A stretch of 64,000 nt of DNA, taken from positions 1 through 64,000 of the forward strand of contig JAUZRY010000086.1 in NCBI GenBank assembly GCA_030949995.1, given 5' to 3'. This document shows, piece by piece, positions 19,850-32,360 of the stretch. Under the pieces are notes generated by a model. It saw only the letters and a list, made by a program, of their open reading frames with translations, did not search any database and was not told the DNA's origin. The position numbers and the translations under genes were made by a program. The first letter of the stretch is position 1. Every line of letters begins with the position of its first letter. The stretch is from Ardenticatenia bacterium. Its GTDB lineage: Bacteria > Chloroflexota > Anaerolineae > Ardenticatenales > Ardenticatenaceae.

Positions 19850-21181
19850 CTATGACCGCAGCCCACTCCGCCGGATGAAGCCCTCGTAGTGGCGCATGAG
19901 CAATTGGGCCTCGAGCTGCTTCATGGTGTCAATGACCACGCCCACCACGATCAGCAGGCCCACGCCGCTGATGATCATGGGGTCCACCTGTCCCCCTGGC
20001 AGCGTGATGCCGAAGGGCACCAACACCAGGCGCAGAATGTAGGGCAGCACGGCAATGAAGCCCAAGAAGAGGGCACCGGCAAAGGTAATGCGGTGGAGCA
20101 CGCCGTTCAAGTATTCCTCTGTAGGCCGGCCTGGCCGAATGCCCGGGATCGATCCACCTTGGCGCCGCAACGTTTCCGCCAAGTTCTGCTGGCGGAAGAT
20201 CACGTCGGTGTAGAAGTAGGTGAAGGCGACCACCATGAGGAAGTACATCACCCAGTAGAAGGGACTGTTGCTGCTGAAGGCCTGAGAGATGGAAAAGGCG
20301 ATGTTGGCCACTGTTGGAACGTTCACCGTGCTCAGGTAGCTGGCGATGATGCCGGGAAAGATCAACAGGCTTTGGGCGAAGATGATGGGAATCATGCCCG
20401 ACGAGTTGACGCGCAGCGGGATGTAGGTGTTCTGCCCCCCGTACACCCGCATACCCCGCACCCGGCGGCCGTATTGGACGGGAATACGGCGTTGACCTTC
20501 TTGGATGATCACGATGGCGAAGATGGTCACCACCATCAGGATCAGAAAGAGCACCAACGTCACCACGCCGCTGGCCCCCATGAGCTGAGCCATGCGGGAC
20601 GGCGCTTGGGCCACAATGCCGCCCAAGATGATGATGGAGATGCCGTTTCCCAGCCCACGCTCTGTGATCAGGTCACCCAGCCAGATGGCGAACATGGTGC
20701 CGGCTGTGAGGGCGAAGAGGGTGGCCAAGGTGGCGAGCAAGTTCGGGCCGGCGAAGCTGAAGTTGGGCAACACGCCGGCCTGGCGCATGAGAGCAGCTTG
20801 GCCCAACCCCTGCAGGAAAGCCAGGGGCACGGTGAGCCAATAGGTGTACTGGTTCAACTTATGGCGCCCCTGTTCGCCCTCCTTGCTCAGCTCCTGGAGC
20901 CTGGGGATCAAGGGAGTGAGCAACTGCAGGGCGATGGAGGCGGTGATGTAGGGATACACCCCCATGGCCACCACGGAGAAGTTGGCCAGGGCGCCGCCGG
21001 AGAGCAGGTCAAACAGGGCTCCCAACTGGTTGTTGCGCAGAAAGAGGTCGAGGGCCTCACGGTCCACGCCGGGCACTGGAATGTGGGCCACCAGCCGGTA
21101 GATGACCAGAATGCCCAGCGTGAAGAGCAGCCTGGCCCGCAAGTCGGGCAGACGGAAGGCGTTGCGCATGGCGTCAAACAT
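19850..21181 (-). CDS. secY: Protein translocase subunit SecY
   Basis: RLPDLRARLLFTLGILVIYRLVAHIPVPGVD...; multi-TM. Confidence 0.97.
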   Translation of the reverse strand: MFDAMRNAFRLPDLRARLLFTLGILVIYRLVAHIPVPGVDREALDLFLRNNQLGALFDLLSGGALANFSVVAMGVYPYITASIALQLLTPLIPRLQELSKEGEQGRHKLNQYTYWLTVPLAFLQGLGQAALMRQAGVLPNFSFAGPNLLATLATLFALTAGTMFAIWLGDLITERGLGNGISIIILGGIVAQAPSRMAQLMGASGVVTLVLFLILMVVTIFAIVIIQEGQRRIPVQYGRRVRGMRVYGGQNTYIPLRVNSSGMIPIIFAQSLLIFPGIIASYLSTVNVPTVANIAFSISQAFSSNSPFYWVMYFLMVVAFTYFYTDVIFRQQNLAETLRRQGGSIPGIRPGRPTEEYLNGVLHRITFAGALFLGFIAVLPYILRLVLVPFGITLPGGQVDPMIISGVGLLIVVGVVIDTMKQLEAQLLMRHYEGFIRRSGLRS

Positions 21182-21229
21182 GGCTCACTCCTCTTCTCTC
21201 ACAGCCGCCGTGTGGGCCGGCGGTGCACT

Positions 21230-21706
21230 TCACCCCTCTTCCCAAGCCACTTCCACGGCTCGGCCGCCGGCGGCTTCGATCTTCTCGCGGGCTGAGCCCG
21301 AGAAGGCGTGGGCGTTGACGGTGAGGGCTTTCCGCAGCTCTCCTTGGCCCAGCACCTTGACGGGCGACTTGCCCTTCTTGATCAACCCCCGTTCCAACAG
21401 GTTGTCCGGGGTCACCTCTTCGCCGTCTGCGTACTTGTCGTTGAGGCGTTCCACGTTCACAATGCGGTACACCGTGCGCGAGACCAGGCGGAAGCCCACG
21501 CCCCGGGCGTAGGGAACCCGGTTCATGCGCGTGCTCATGCCCCGAAACCAGGGCTGCTTGGTGCCACCGCTGCGCGCCCCCTGGCCCTTACGGCCCCGGC
21601 CGGCATACGTGCCCCCTTTGCCGGCGTTGCCGCGCGCCACCCGCTTGCGGCGCTTCGTGCTCCCGGGGGCAGGACGCAGGTCGTGCAGTCGAATCTCCTC
21701 GCTCAT
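21230..21706 (-). CDS. rplO: 50S ribosomal protein L15
   Basis: IRLHDLRPAPGSTKRRKRVARGNAGKGGTYAGRGRKGQGARSGG; start re-set to MSEEI. Confidence 0.95.
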   Translation of the reverse strand: MSEEIRLHDLRPAPGSTKRRKRVARGNAGKGGTYAGRGRKGQGARSGGTKQPWFRGMSTRMNRVPYARGVGFRLVSRTVYRIVNVERLNDKYADGEEVTPDNLLERGLIKKGKSPVKVLGQGELRKALTVNAHAFSGSAREKIEAAGGRAVEVAWEEG

Positions 21707-21762
21707 GGCCTTCTCTCCTTGGGTAACAGCCTTGATGCACACTTCCGTGTTGTCGGGACCTC

Positions 21763-21981
21763 TTACCCGTCGGCGCGGGAAGTCTCCTCGGGCCCCTCGA
21801 TCTCCTCGTAGTCCACGAGATGGGCCACTTTTCGGCACATGCCCAGAATGGAGGGCGTGGCCCGGTGGACCACTTCGTCACCCAAGCGGCGCAGGCCCAA
21901 GGCCCTGATGGTTTCCTTCTGGCGCCGGGAGTACCCGATGGCGCTCTTCACGTACCGGACGCGGACGTACTTCTCAGCCAC
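21763..21981 (-). CDS. rpmD: 50S ribosomal protein L30 (GTG start)
   Basis: [56 protein letters not shown]; ggaggaggcacaccGTG. Confidence 0.92.
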   Translation of the reverse strand: MAEKYVRVRYVKSAIGYSRRQKETIRALGLRRLGDEVVHRATPSILGMCRKVAHLVDYEEIEGPEETSRADG

Positions 21982-22519
21982 GGTGTGCCTCCTCCACATG
22001 GTCTCGGTACCAAGGCGGCACAATCTGCTTGAGCGGTTTGCCGCGCCGCTCGGCCTCCTCGTAAATGTCCTTCATTTGCTTGAGGCCCTCGAAGGTGGCT
22101 TGCACGACGTTGAGCACGTTGTTGCTTCCCAACGACTTGGTGAGCACGTCGCGCACGCCGGCGGCCTCCAACACGGCGCGCACGGCGCCCCCGGCAATGA
22201 CGCCGGTGCCAGGCGCGGCCGGCTTCATGAAGACGCGGGCGGCGCCGAAGTCCACCGTGATGGGGTGGGGGATCGTGGTGCCCAACAGGGGCACCTGGAT
22301 CATGTGCTTCTTGGCCCGTTCCACCCCCTTGCGGATAGCAGCCGGCACCTCACGGGCCTTGCCAATGCCGATGCCCACGTGGCCTTGGCCGTCGCCCACC
22401 ACCACGATAACCCGGAAGCCGAAGCGGCGGCCACCCTTGACCACTTTGGCCGTGCGGATGATGCTCACCACCTTTTCCTGCAGTTCGCCTTCTGGTCGGA
22501 CTTCTTGCCGTGCAGTCAT
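21974..22519 (-). CDS. rpsE: 30S ribosomal protein S5
   Basis: [51 protein letters not shown]. Confidence 0.97.
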   Translation of the reverse strand: MTARQEVRPEGELQEKVVSIIRTAKVVKGGRRFGFRVIVVVGDGQGHVGIGIGKAREVPAAIRKGVERAKKHMIQVPLLGTTIPHPITVDFGAARVFMKPAAPGTGVIAGGAVRAVLEAAGVRDVLTKSLGSNNVLNVVQATFEGLKQMKDIYEEAERRGKPLKQIVPPWYRDHVEEAHRG

Positions 22520-22536
22520 GGGGACGTCTTCCCTCC

Positions 22537-22926
22537 TTAGAATTCCAGCCCGCCCTCGCGAGCGCCTTCGGCGAGCGCTTTGACGCGCCCGTGGTACTTG
22601 TATCCGCCTCGGTCGAAGACCACTTTCGTGATGCCGGCGGCCCGGGCCCGCTCGGCCAAGGCCCGGCCCACGTGGCGGGCTGCCTCGACGGGCCGAAGCC
22701 CCTTGACTTGATCTCGGAGCTGGCGGTCGAGCGTGCTGGCCGACACCAGCGTGTGGCCTTGGGTGTCGTCGATAATCTGGGCGTAGATGTTGGTGAGGCT
22801 TCGGTAGACGTTCAGGCGCGGCCGTTCGGGCGTGCCGAAGACCCGCTTCCGGACTCGCAGGTGGCGCCGCTTACGGGCCGCCCGTGGCATACGGCGTCGC
22901 TGTCGCTGGCTCATTCGCTGGCCCAT
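22537..22926 (-). CDS. rplR: 50S ribosomal protein L18
   Basis: [48 protein letters not shown]; start re-set. Confidence 0.95.
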   Translation of the reverse strand: MGQRMSQRQRRRMPRAARKRRHLRVRKRVFGTPERPRLNVYRSLTNIYAQIIDDTQGHTLVSASTLDRQLRDQVKGLRPVEAARHVGRALAERARAAGITKVVFDRGGYKYHGRVKALAEGAREGGLEF

Positions 22927-23045
22927 ACCTTTTCTCCTCCGCGCTGCCGACGCCGGCGCTCCTCCGCTCGCCGTCCGCCGGCGAATGTTCATTTCGGCTG
23001 ACCGTGGAAGCCGCGTTGACATGCCTGCATTGGCACACGGTCTCA

Positions 23046-23591
23046 TTACTTGCGGCCGCTCTTGCCGGCCTTGCGGCGAATGACCTCATCGGCATAGCGA
23101 ATGCCCCTCCCCTTATACGGTTCGGGCGGGCGCACGCGCCGCACGCGGGCGGCGATCTCGCCGACGAGCTGCTTGTCAATGCCCCGCACGATGAGTTGTT
23201 TGCCGCTGCGGTCCGGCACCTCGAAGGTGATGCCCTCGGGGGCCGGGATTTCCACCGGGTGGCTGTATCCTACGTTCAGCACCAACTTGTCCCCGCGCAC
23301 GTCGGCCCGGTACCCGGTCCCTTCCAGGATGAGGCGTTTCTCGTATCCCTTGGTCACGCCCTGCACCATATTGTTGATCAACGCCCGGGTCAACCCGTGC
23401 AGGGCCTTGTGCCGGCGGTGGTCACTGGGGCGTTGGACAACGATCTGTCCGTCCCGGACCTCCACCGTCAAGTCGGGGTCGAACGTGTAGCTCAACTCGC
23501 CCTTGGGCCCCTTGACTGTTACCGTGTGGCCCTGGACGTTCACGGTGACACCGTGTGGGACGGGCACAGGCATCCTACCTATGCGAGACAT
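23046..23591 (-). CDS. rplF: 50S ribosomal protein L6
   Basis: [37 protein letters not shown]. Confidence 0.97.
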   Translation of the reverse strand: MSRIGRMPVPVPHGVTVNVQGHTVTVKGPKGELSYTFDPDLTVEVRDGQIVVQRPSDHRRHKALHGLTRALINNMVQGVTKGYEKRLILEGTGYRADVRGDKLVLNVGYSHPVEIPAPEGITFEVPDRSGKQLIVRGIDKQLVGEIAARVRRVRPPEPYKGRGIRYADEVIRRKAGKSGRK

Positions 23592-23643
23592 GGCTCTTTC
23601 CCTCCACTGACGAACTCCGCAGCCCAGTACCGGGGCGCTCCCC

Positions 23644-24039
23644 CTACCAGACGTAGCAGATCACTTCGCCCCCAATGCCAAGACGCCGGGCCTGTCGGTC
23701 GGTCATAATGCCCTTGGACGTCGTGAGGATGGCGATACCAATACCGCTCAACACCCAAGGAATCTCCTCCTTGCCGACGTAGATGCGCCGTCCCGGCTTG
23801 CTCACGCGCTTCAGGCCGGTGATGATCGGCTTCTGGTTCCGGTCGTACTTGAGCCACAGGCGCAGCATTGGCCGGGGCTTCTGGTCCAACACATCAAAGC
23901 GTTCGATGTACCCTTCCTTCACAAGGATTTCGGCAATGGCCTTCTTCATCTTGCTGGAAGGGACCAACGCGTACTGCTTGCGCACCATCAGCGCATTGCG
24001 AATGCGCGTCAGCATGTCGGCAATCGGATCGGTCATCAT
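23644..24039 (-). CDS. rpsH: 30S ribosomal protein S8
   Basis: MTDPIADMLTRIRNALMVRKQYALVPSSKMKKAIAEIL...GIMTDRQARRLGIGGEVICYVW; start re-set. Confidence 0.96.
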   Translation of the reverse strand: MMTDPIADMLTRIRNALMVRKQYALVPSSKMKKAIAEILVKEGYIERFDVLDQKPRPMLRLWLKYDRNQKPIITGLKRVSKPGRRIYVGKEEIPWVLSGIGIAILTTSKGIMTDRQARRLGIGGEVICYVW

Positions 24040-24073
24040 GGTTCTCTTCCTCCCTGAGCGCTCCACCCGCCAC

Positions 24074-24256
24074 CTACCAACTCGCCTTGCGGACGCCGGG
24101 GAGCTCGCCCCGCAGCGCCAACTGGCGGAAGCAGATGCGGCAGAGCCGGAAACGCCGCATGAACGCCCGCGGGCGCCCACACCGTTCACACCGGTTACGC
24201 ACTTGGTTTGGGTACTTGCGCCTTTTCTCACGGGCAATCATACACTTCTTGGCCAC
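24074..24256 (-). CDS. rpsN: 30S ribosomal protein S14 type Z
   Basis: 60 aa with CERC...CRIC zinc knuckles. Confidence 0.96.
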   Translation of the reverse strand: MAKKCMIAREKRRKYPNQVRNRCERCGRPRAFMRRFRLCRICFRQLALRGELPGVRKASW

Positions 24257-24299
24257 GGTTCCTCTCCTTCCTTGAGATGCGGATGATCAGGGGGGCAGC

Positions 24300-24845
24300 T
24301 CAGCGCCGGCGGAAGGGCATGCCCAGGAGGGCGAGCAGCCGGCGTGCCTCCTCATCCGTCTTGGCCGTTGTGACAATACTGATCTCCATGCCGCGGATCT
24401 TGTCGATCTTGTCGTAGTCCACTTCCGGGAAGACGAGTTGTTCGCGCAGGCCCAAGGTATAATTGCCGTGGCCGTCAAACGAATCGGGCGAGACGCCGCG
24501 GAAGTCCCGTTGGCGGGGCAGGGCCACGTTAATGAGACGGTCCAGAAAGCTCCACATGCGCTCGCCGCGCAAGGTGACCTTGACCCCAACGGGCTGGCCG
24601 GCGCGGAGGCGGAAGTTGGAGATGCTCTTCTTCGCCCGGGTGACCACGGGGCGCTGGCCGGTGATGGTCATCAGGTCCTGGACGGCGAAGTCGAGGGCCT
24701 TGGGGTTTTGGACGGCTTCGCCCATGCCGATGTTGACCACTACTTTTTGGATTCGCGGCACCTGCATGACGTTTTTGTACTTGAACTCCTCCATGAGGGC
24801 CGACACGACCCGTTCACGGTAGATCTGCTGCAATCTTGCGGCCAT
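24300..24845 (-). CDS. rplE: 50S ribosomal protein L5
   Basis: [57 protein letters not shown]. Confidence 0.97.
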   Translation of the reverse strand: MAARLQQIYRERVVSALMEEFKYKNVMQVPRIQKVVVNIGMGEAVQNPKALDFAVQDLMTITGQRPVVTRAKKSISNFRLRAGQPVGVKVTLRGERMWSFLDRLINVALPRQRDFRGVSPDSFDGHGNYTLGLREQLVFPEVDYDKIDKIRGMEISIVTTAKTDEEARRLLALLGMPFRRR

Positions 24846-24856
24846 ATCTGCTCACC

Positions 24857-25216
24857 TCAATACTTGTCAATGGGCTGACCGCACTTCTTGCACACGCGTA
24901 CCTTTTTGCCCGTCGAACGGTCAATGTGGACTCGTGTGGGGCGGTCGCAATGGGGGCAGACCAGCATCACGTTGCTGTGGTGGATGGGGGCCTCGCGCGT
25001 GATGCGCCCCGTTTGGGTCTGAACGCGGCCGGTGGGCCGCTGGTGTTTGATGATCAAGTTTACCCCGGCCACCACCACGCGGTCCTGTTGGGGATTTCGC
25101 TGGCCCTTCCGCCGGCCGTACTTGAACTTACCGCGCACGACGCGCTGGACCTCGCCCCGCTTGCCCCGGTCCTTGCCCCGCATCACTTCTACAAGGTCGC
25201 CTGTCTTGATGTACAT
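24857..25216 (-). CDS. rplX: 50S ribosomal protein L24 with C-terminal Cys-pair extension
   Basis: MYIKTGDLVEVMRGKDRGKRGEVQRVV...CPHCDRPTRVHIDRSTGKKVRVCKKCGQPIDKY; start re-set. Confidence 0.94.
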   Translation of the reverse strand: MYIKTGDLVEVMRGKDRGKRGEVQRVVRGKFKYGRRKGQRNPQQDRVVVAGVNLIIKHQRPTGRVQTQTGRITREAPIHHSNVMLVCPHCDRPTRVHIDRSTGKKVRVCKKCGQPIDKY

Positions 25217-25251
25217 GGCAGATACCTCCTCCTGGCGGCCATGCCCCTCGG

Positions 25252-25620
25252 TCACCACACCTCGGGGGCCAAGGAGACGATGCGGCTGAACCCCTTCTCG
25301 CGCAACTCGCGGGCTACAGGCCCGAAGACCCGCGTGCCCCTTGGGTTGCCGTGGTGGTCCAGCAAGACGGCCGCGTTGTCGTCAAACCGGATGTAGGTGC
25401 CGTCGGGGCGTTTGTATTCCTTGTGGGTGCGCACGACGACGGCCCGCACGACATCACCCTTCTTCACGGAGCCACCAGGTTGGACTTCCTTCACGCTGGC
25501 GACGATCACGTCGCCCACGGAGGCGTACCGCCGGTGGCTGCCGCCCAGCACGCGAATGCAGAGAATCTCGCGTGCTCCAGAGTTGTCGGCCACTTTGAGA
25601 CGGGATTCCTGCTGGATCAT
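25252..25620 (-). CDS. rplN: 50S ribosomal protein L14
   Basis: [46 protein letters not shown]; start re-set. Confidence 0.97.
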   Translation of the reverse strand: MIQQESRLKVADNSGAREILCIRVLGGSHRRYASVGDVIVASVKEVQPGGSVKKGDVVRAVVVRTHKEYKRPDGTYIRFDDNAAVLLDHHGNPRGTRVFGPVARELREKGFSRIVSLAPEVW

Positions 25621-25622
25621 AG

Positions 25623-25880
25623 CTACTGCTCCGCCCGTTCGAGAATTTTGGTGACCACCCACCGCTTGGTTTTGCTCAGCGGACGGGATTCGAGGATCTC
25701 CACTCGATCGCCGATGCGGCACGAGTTGTGCGCGTCGTGGGCGTGGTATTTCTTCGAGCGGCGGATCGTCTTGCCGTACAGGGGATGACGGATCATGCGC
25801 TCGACCCGCACCACGACGGTCTTGTCCATTTTGTCGCTCACCACGACCCCGACTAGTCGTCGTCGCCGTTCGCGCGCCAT
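25623..25880 (-). CDS. rpsQ: 30S ribosomal protein S17
   Basis: [41 protein letters not shown]. Confidence 0.96.
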   Translation of the reverse strand: MARERRRRLVGVVVSDKMDKTVVVRVERMIRHPLYGKTIRRSKKYHAHDAHNSCRIGDRVEILESRPLSKTKRWVVTKILERAEQ

Positions 25881-25883
25881 CGG

Positions 25884-26129
25884 TTACACCTCCTGCTCGT
25901 TGGCCTGTTCTGCCTGTTGGGCGCGCTCGTACTCGGCCCAGAGCTCCCGTTCGCGCAGGATGGTCTTGATGCGCGCGATCTCGCGGCGCGCCTTGCGCAT
26001 TTGGGAGGTGTCCTGCAGTTGGCCTGTGGCGCGTTGGAAGCGCAGGCTCCACAGGCGCTGGTAAGCCTCGTCGAGCCGTTCGCGCAACTCGTCGTCGGAC
26101 AACCGGCGGAGTTCATCAGCCCTGCTCAT
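25884..26129 (-). CDS. rpmC: 50S ribosomal protein L29
   Basis: [51 protein letters not shown]. Confidence 0.94.
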   Translation of the reverse strand: MSRADELRRLSDDELRERLDEAYQRLWSLRFQRATGQLQDTSQMRKARREIARIKTILRERELWAEYERAQQAEQANEQEV

Positions 26130-26560
26130 CCGCCACCTCCTTCGATGGTCTGATCAGCCCGGCTGACGATTTGGGTCTTGATGGGCAGTTTGTGGGCGGC
26201 TAACCGCAGGGCCTTGTGGGCGTCCTCTTCGGAGACCCCACCGATCTCGAACATGATGCGGCCCGGCTTGACCACGGCCACCCAGTGGTCCACAGAGCCC
26301 TTTCCAGACCCCATGCGCGTTTCAGCCGGCTTCTTGGTGACCGGCTTGTCCGGGAAGATGCGAATCCAGACGGTGCCGTTGCGGCGCACGAAGCGCACGA
26401 TGGCCCGGCGGGCGGCCTCGATCTGGCGGGCAGTGATCCAGGCGGGTTCGAGGGCCTGCAGGCCGTACTCGCCGAAGCTGATCCGGTTGCCCCGGGATGC
26501 CCGCCCCTTCATGCGGCCGCGGAACTGCTTGCGATACTTCACCCGCTTTGGCATTAACAT
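26126..26560 (-). CDS. rplP: 50S ribosomal protein L16
   Basis: [49 protein letters not shown]. Confidence 0.97.
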   Translation of the reverse strand: MLMPKRVKYRKQFRGRMKGRASRGNRISFGEYGLQALEPAWITARQIEAARRAIVRFVRRNGTVWIRIFPDKPVTKKPAETRMGSGKGSVDHWVAVVKPGRIMFEIGGVSEEDAHKALRLAAHKLPIKTQIVSRADQTIEGGGG

Positions 26561-26615
26561 AATTGCCTCACTCCTTCCCCACAGCCTCGTCCTGTGGTTG
26601 TGCCACCACGCTCCC

Positions 26616-27292
26616 TCAGAGGACGGAGGGCGTGGTGGCTACAAAGGGCTGTTCAGTCTGGCCTTCGGGAAGCACGTCCCCTTTGTAGACCCACACCTTG
26701 ATGCCAATGCGGCCAAAGGTGGTCAGGGCCTCGGTCTGGGCGTAGTCGATGTCAGCTTGGAGTGTGTGGCGCGGCACGCGCCCTTCCTGTGCATCCTCGC
26801 GACGAGCCATCTCGGCGCCGCCCAAGCGGCCGGCCACGCGAATCTTCACGCCCTTGGCGCCGGCCCGCATGGCCCGTTGGATGGCCTGTTTCATGGCCCG
26901 CCGGTGGCTGACGCGCCGCTCGAGCTGGGTGGCGATGTTCTCGGCGATGAGGTAGGCGTCCAAGTCGGGGTTTTCCACCTCGTGCACGTCAATGTGATGC
27001 GCTTGCCGGTCATGGCCTCGAGCGCTTCCCGCAACGCGCGGACGTTCTCGCCTCGCCGGCCGATCACGATGCCCGGGCGGGCGGTCCACAAGGTGATGTG
27101 GATCTCGTTGGGGAAGCGTTCGATGTGGATGTCGCTGATGCCCACCCGGCCCAGCGACTGCCGAATGTGCTCACGAATGCGCCGGTCTTCCTGGACCTGT
27201 TCGGCGTACTGACGGCCTTCGGCGTACCAGCGCCCCTTCCAATCCTTGATAATGCCCAGCCGAAATCCGTAGGGATGAACTTTGCGTCCCAA
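26616..27292 (-). CDS. rpsC: 30S ribosomal protein S3, split by a frameshift near 26996-27000
   Basis: [25 protein letters not shown]...MTGKRI joins [39 protein letters not shown] if one C is restored (cgcatcacattg to cgcatccacattg). Confidence 0.94.
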
Positions 27293-27295
27293 GGC

Positions 27296-27670
27296 TCAAC
27301 TCCTTTGGTCTGCTTCCTCTTCGCGCTCTCGCAACACAACGGTGATGTGACAGCTTCGGCGGATGATGGGTTTCCACCGGCCTCTGGCCTCGAACCGCCG
27401 CCACAAGCGCCGTGGCCCCTCGTCCACGAAGATGCGGTGAATGTAAAGGTCGTGTCGGCTCAACCCTTCGTTGTTTTCAGCGTTGGCCACAGCGCTCTCG
27501 ATGACTTTGGCAATGGGCTTGGCGGCCCGCTGGGGCATCAGGTGAAGCCGGGCCAGGGCCTCGTCCACGTCCATGCCCCGTACCACGTTGGCCACACGGC
27601 GCACCTTGTAGGGCGATAGTGGAAGGTAGCGCGCTACGGCGCGCACTCCGCCCAACTCCTGGTTCTGCAT
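27296..27670 (-). CDS. rplV: 50S ribosomal protein L22
   Basis: RAVARYLPLSPYKVRRVANVVRGMDVDEALARLHLMPQRAAKPIAKVIESAVANAENN. Confidence 0.96.
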   Translation of the reverse strand: MQNQELGGVRAVARYLPLSPYKVRRVANVVRGMDVDEALARLHLMPQRAAKPIAKVIESAVANAENNEGLSRHDLYIHRIFVDEGPRRLWRRFEARGRWKPIIRRSCHITVVLREREEEADQRS

Positions 27671-27695
27671 GGCTGCACCTCGGTTTCCTCAGAGT

Positions 27696-27980
27696 TTACC
27701 GGCGAACCTTGCTCTTGCGGTCTTTGGCATCGTGCCCCCGGAAGGTGCGCGTGGGGGCGAACTCCCCCAGCTTGTGGCCCACCATCTGCTCAGTGATGTA
27801 GACGGGCACATGTTGCCGGCCGTTGTGGACAGCGATGGTGTGGCCCACCATCTGGGGAAAGATGGTGGAGTCCCGGCTCCACGTCTTGATCACTTGTCGC
27901 TTGCCGGTTCGGTTAAGCTCCTCGATCTTCTTCAGGAGCTTGGGGTCAACATAGGGCCCTTTTTTCAGTGAACGTGCCAT
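27696..27980 (-). CDS. rpsS: 30S ribosomal protein S19
   Basis: [55 protein letters not shown]. Confidence 0.97.
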   Translation of the reverse strand: MARSLKKGPYVDPKLLKKIEELNRTGKRQVIKTWSRDSTIFPQMVGHTIAVHNGRQHVPVYITEQMVGHKLGEFAPTRTFRGHDAKDRKSKVRR

Positions 27981-28120
27981 ACCACTTTACTCCTTTGCCT
28001 TTTGCCCTCCGTCTCAGAGAGACCCATCTGGTGGACAGCCGTTGGGGTACACCCCACGTGTGCCTGGTGACAGCCCGCTGCCCACGCCCGAGTGCCGGAG
28101 TGCGCCGCGGTGTGTGCCAC

Positions 28121-28945
28121 TTACTTGCGGCGGCGGACGATGAAGCGGTCGCTGCGCTTGTTGCGGCGAGTTTTCTTCCCCAACGCGGGCTTGCCCCATG
28201 GTGTCTTGGGGCCGGGCAGGCCGATGGGCGCCTTGCCCTCGCCGCCGCCGTGGGGATGGTCCCTGGGTGTCATGGCCGAGCCGCGCACGGTGGGTCGCCA
28301 CCCCATGTGGCGCTTGCGGCCGGCCTTGCCCAAGTCGATGTTGCCGTGTTCCACGTTCCCCACTTGGCCGATGGTGGCCCGGCAGCGAATGTGGATCATG
28401 CGCATCTCGCCACTGGGAAGGCGCACGGTGGCGTAGTCACCCTCTTTGGCCATGAGCTGGGCCGAGGTGCCGGCAGCCCGCACGAGTTGGGCCCCTCGTC
28501 CGGGCTCCAGCTCGATGTTGTGGATGACGGTACCCACGGGAATGTCGGCCAATGGCAGGGCATTGCCCACGCGGATTTCAGCCTCCGGGCCACTCATGAT
28601 CACGTCGCCCACTTTGAGTCCCACGGGGGCGATGATGTAGCGCTTCTCGCCGTCGGCGTAGACGACCAGCGCGATGCGCGCCGAGCGGTTCGGGTCGTAC
28701 TCGATGCTGGCCACGCGGGCGGGGATGCCGTCCTTGTCCCGCTTCCAATCAATGATACGGTACTTGCGCTTGTGGCCCCCGCCACGGTGGCGCACGGTGA
28801 TTCGGCCCTGGTTGTTTCGGCCGGCGTGTTTCTTCAGGGGCTCGACCAGGGAACGCTCAGGCTCGGTCTTGGTGATCTCGCTGAAGTCGTACCCGGTCAT
28901 GCCCCGTCGGCCGGGTGATGTCGGCTTGTAGACTTTGATGCCCAT
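28121..28945 (-). CDS. rplB: 50S ribosomal protein L2
   Basis: [33 protein letters not shown]...[15 protein letters not shown]-like [18 protein letters not shown]. Confidence 0.97.
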   Translation of the reverse strand: MGIKVYKPTSPGRRGMTGYDFSEITKTEPERSLVEPLKKHAGRNNQGRITVRHRGGGHKRKYRIIDWKRDKDGIPARVASIEYDPNRSARIALVVYADGEKRYIIAPVGLKVGDVIMSGPEAEIRVGNALPLADIPVGTVIHNIELEPGRGAQLVRAAGTSAQLMAKEGDYATVRLPSGEMRMIHIRCRATIGQVGNVEHGNIDLGKAGRKRHMGWRPTVRGSAMTPRDHPHGGGEGKAPIGLPGPKTPWGKPALGKKTRRNKRSDRFIVRRRK

Positions 28946-29016
28946 CGTCTTGCTCCTCGTCTGCTCTTGTGGAGTTGCGCGTGGGCGTGGGCCGAGGACG
29001 CCTCATACCCACGCTC

Positions 29017-29304
29017 TCAGACACCTTCGAAGAAGGTGATCTTGTCCCCCGGCGCCAGCGTGACGATGGCCTTCTTCCTGGGGGAGGTCTTGACCACCTT
29101 GCGTCCCCAGCGCCGGGTCTTGCCGGGCAGACGCACGATGCGCACTTTCGTGACGGTGACGCCGAAGGTGGTCTCCACTGCTTCTTTCACTTGCCGCTTG
29201 TTGGCCCGCGGGTCAATCTCGAAGGTGTACTGGTTGAACTCCTCCTGCTGCAACATGGTCTTTTCTGTGATGATGGGCCGCTTGAGCACCTCGTACACGT
29301 GCAT
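29017..29304 (-). CDS. rplW: 50S ribosomal protein L23
   Basis: YEVLKRPIITEKTMLQQEEFNQYTFEIDPRANKRQVKEAVETTFGVTVTKVRIVRLPGK. Confidence 0.96.
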   Translation of the reverse strand: MHVYEVLKRPIITEKTMLQQEEFNQYTFEIDPRANKRQVKEAVETTFGVTVTKVRIVRLPGKTRRWGRKVVKTSPRKKAIVTLAPGDKITFFEGV

Positions 29305-29323
29305 GGTGGTTCACCTCCATCCG

Positions 29324-29950
29324 TTATCCCCACAGGGCCTCAATCTGACGCAGGGCCTCCAGTGGCATGAGGAGGTAGTCGTGGCCCAAGAGGTCCCGCA
29401 CGTTGAGGTAGCGCCAGTGCAGGGTGCGCACGTCCGGCAAGTTCCGGGCAGAGCGCTTGACGTGTTCGTCCCCGTTCACGCCGGTGAGCACGACGACGCT
29501 GTGGCCGGCCAAGCCGAGCCGCTCCAGCAGGGCCGCCATCTCGCGGGTTTGAGGGCGCTCCAGCTCCAAGCGGTCTACGATGACGATGCGCTTCCCTTGG
29601 GCTTTGGCGGCCAATGCCGAGCGAATGGCCAGGCGACGCATCTTCCTGGGCATCTGCTGGGTGTAGTCACGGGGTTTGGGGCCGAAAGCGACGCCGCCGC
29701 CCACCCAGTGGGGTGCCCGGCGGGAACCCTGCCGTGCCCGGCCTGTCCCCTTCTGGCGCCAGACTTTGCGGCCAGTACGGGCCACTTCGGCCCGTGTTTT
29801 GGTGCTGTGGGTGCCCTGCCGCTTGTTGGCGAGCTGCCGCACCAACGCCTGGTGCATGACCGGAATGTTGGGTTCGACCTCGAAGATGTTGGGCGCCAGT
29901 TCTACTTCGTCCACCTGTTCGCCCTGCATATTGTAAACGGCGACCTTCAT
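29324..29950 (-). CDS. rplD: 50S ribosomal protein L4
   Basis: [65 protein letters not shown]. Confidence 0.96.
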   Translation of the reverse strand: MKVAVYNMQGEQVDEVELAPNIFEVEPNIPVMHQALVRQLANKRQGTHSTKTRAEVARTGRKVWRQKGTGRARQGSRRAPHWVGGGVAFGPKPRDYTQQMPRKMRRLAIRSALAAKAQGKRIVIVDRLELERPQTREMAALLERLGLAGHSVVVLTGVNGDEHVKRSARNLPDVRTLHWRYLNVRDLLGHDYLLMPLEALRQIEALWG

Positions 29951-30609
29951 TTGGTCCTCCTCTCAGCCTGCCGGCGTTCGCGGACTTTGACGGCCTCGCG
30001 GATGATGAGCAGTCCGTTGCGGGCGCCGGGCACGGCCCCCTTGACGGCCAGCAGGTTGCGTTCTGGGTCCACCAACATCACCTTTAGATTTTGGATGGTA
30101 ACCCTGCGGTTGCCCATGCGGCCGGCCATGCGTTGTCCCTTGAAGACCCGGCCGGGGTCGGTGCCGGCACTGATGGCACCCGGCGCGCGTTCGCGGTCGC
30201 TCTGGCCGTGGGTTTTCGGCTGGCGCCGGAAGCCGTGGCGTTTGATGGTGCCCGCGAACCCCCGGCCCTTGCTGTAGCCGGTGACATCCACCAGGTCTCC
30301 CTGCTGGAAAATGGAGACATCGATGCGCTGTCCCACCTCGAACTCCTCGCCGTCGTCCAGCGGGAACTCTCGCAGATAGCGCAGCGGGGGCACGCCGGCC
30401 TTTTCCAGGTGGCCCAGCTCGGGCTTGTTGAGGCGTTTCTTGGTCACTTCCTCGAAGCCGAGCTGTATGGCGCGGTACCCGTCGCGCTCCTCGGTGCGAA
30501 CTTGGGTGACGTAGCACGGGCCGGCCTGGATGACCGTGACGGGCACGACCTCGCCGTTTTCGTCGAAGATTTGGGTCATGCCGATCTTCTTGCCAAGAAT
30601 GCCTTTCAT
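29947..30609 (-). CDS. rplC: 50S ribosomal protein L3
   Basis: [52 protein letters not shown]; start re-set. Confidence 0.96.
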   Translation of the reverse strand: MKGILGKKIGMTQIFDENGEVVPVTVIQAGPCYVTQVRTEERDGYRAIQLGFEEVTKKRLNKPELGHLEKAGVPPLRYLREFPLDDGEEFEVGQRIDVSIFQQGDLVDVTGYSKGRGFAGTIKRHGFRRQPKTHGQSDRERAPGAISAGTDPGRVFKGQRMAGRMGNRRVTIQNLKVMLVDPERNLLAVKGAVPGARNGLLIIREAVKVRERRQAERRTK

Positions 30610-30728
30610 CGTATCCTCTCCCGCGCCCATTGGACCAAGGCCCCCGTGTGCTGAACAACCATGGGGGGCAAGGCCCTTCTCAGGGTACGCCGTTGGCACA
30701 TCGCGGTCCCCTGTGGAGGAGGCCGCGC

Positions 30729-31038
30729 CTAGATCTTGATTTCAATGTGGACGCCTGCCGGCAGGTTCAACTTCATCAGGCTGTCAATGGTCCGGCTGTC
30801 TGGGTTGAGCACGTCGATGAGCCGCTTGTGGGTGCGAATCTCGAAGTGCTCCTGCGAGTTCTTGTCGATGAAGGGCGAGCGCATGACTGTGAAGCGCTCG
30901 ATGCGCGTTGGCAGGGGGCACTGGCCCGACCACACGTGCTCCCGTGCGCTCGGCCGTCTCCACGATCAGCCGGGCCGATTGGTCCAGCAGGCGGTGGTCA
31001 TACGCTTTGAGACGGATACGAATCCTTTGATGGGCCAT
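30729..31038 (-). CDS. rpsJ: 30S ribosomal protein S10, frameshifted in a G5/C5 run at 30914-30918
   Basis: [41 protein letters not shown] joins [38 protein letters not shown] when one base of the run is removed. Confidence 0.94.
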
Positions 31039-31136
31039 CGGAACCTCTCAATCAACTCCTCTTGTGTGGTGCCGCTCCCTGCTCCTCCTTGGTGGCCGGA
31101 ACGGCGCCAGTTGACCGCCGATGACGTGAGGGCACC

Positions 31137-32339
<1,203 letters not shown>

Positions 32340-32360
32340 GATTGCTGTCCTCCTCAGATA

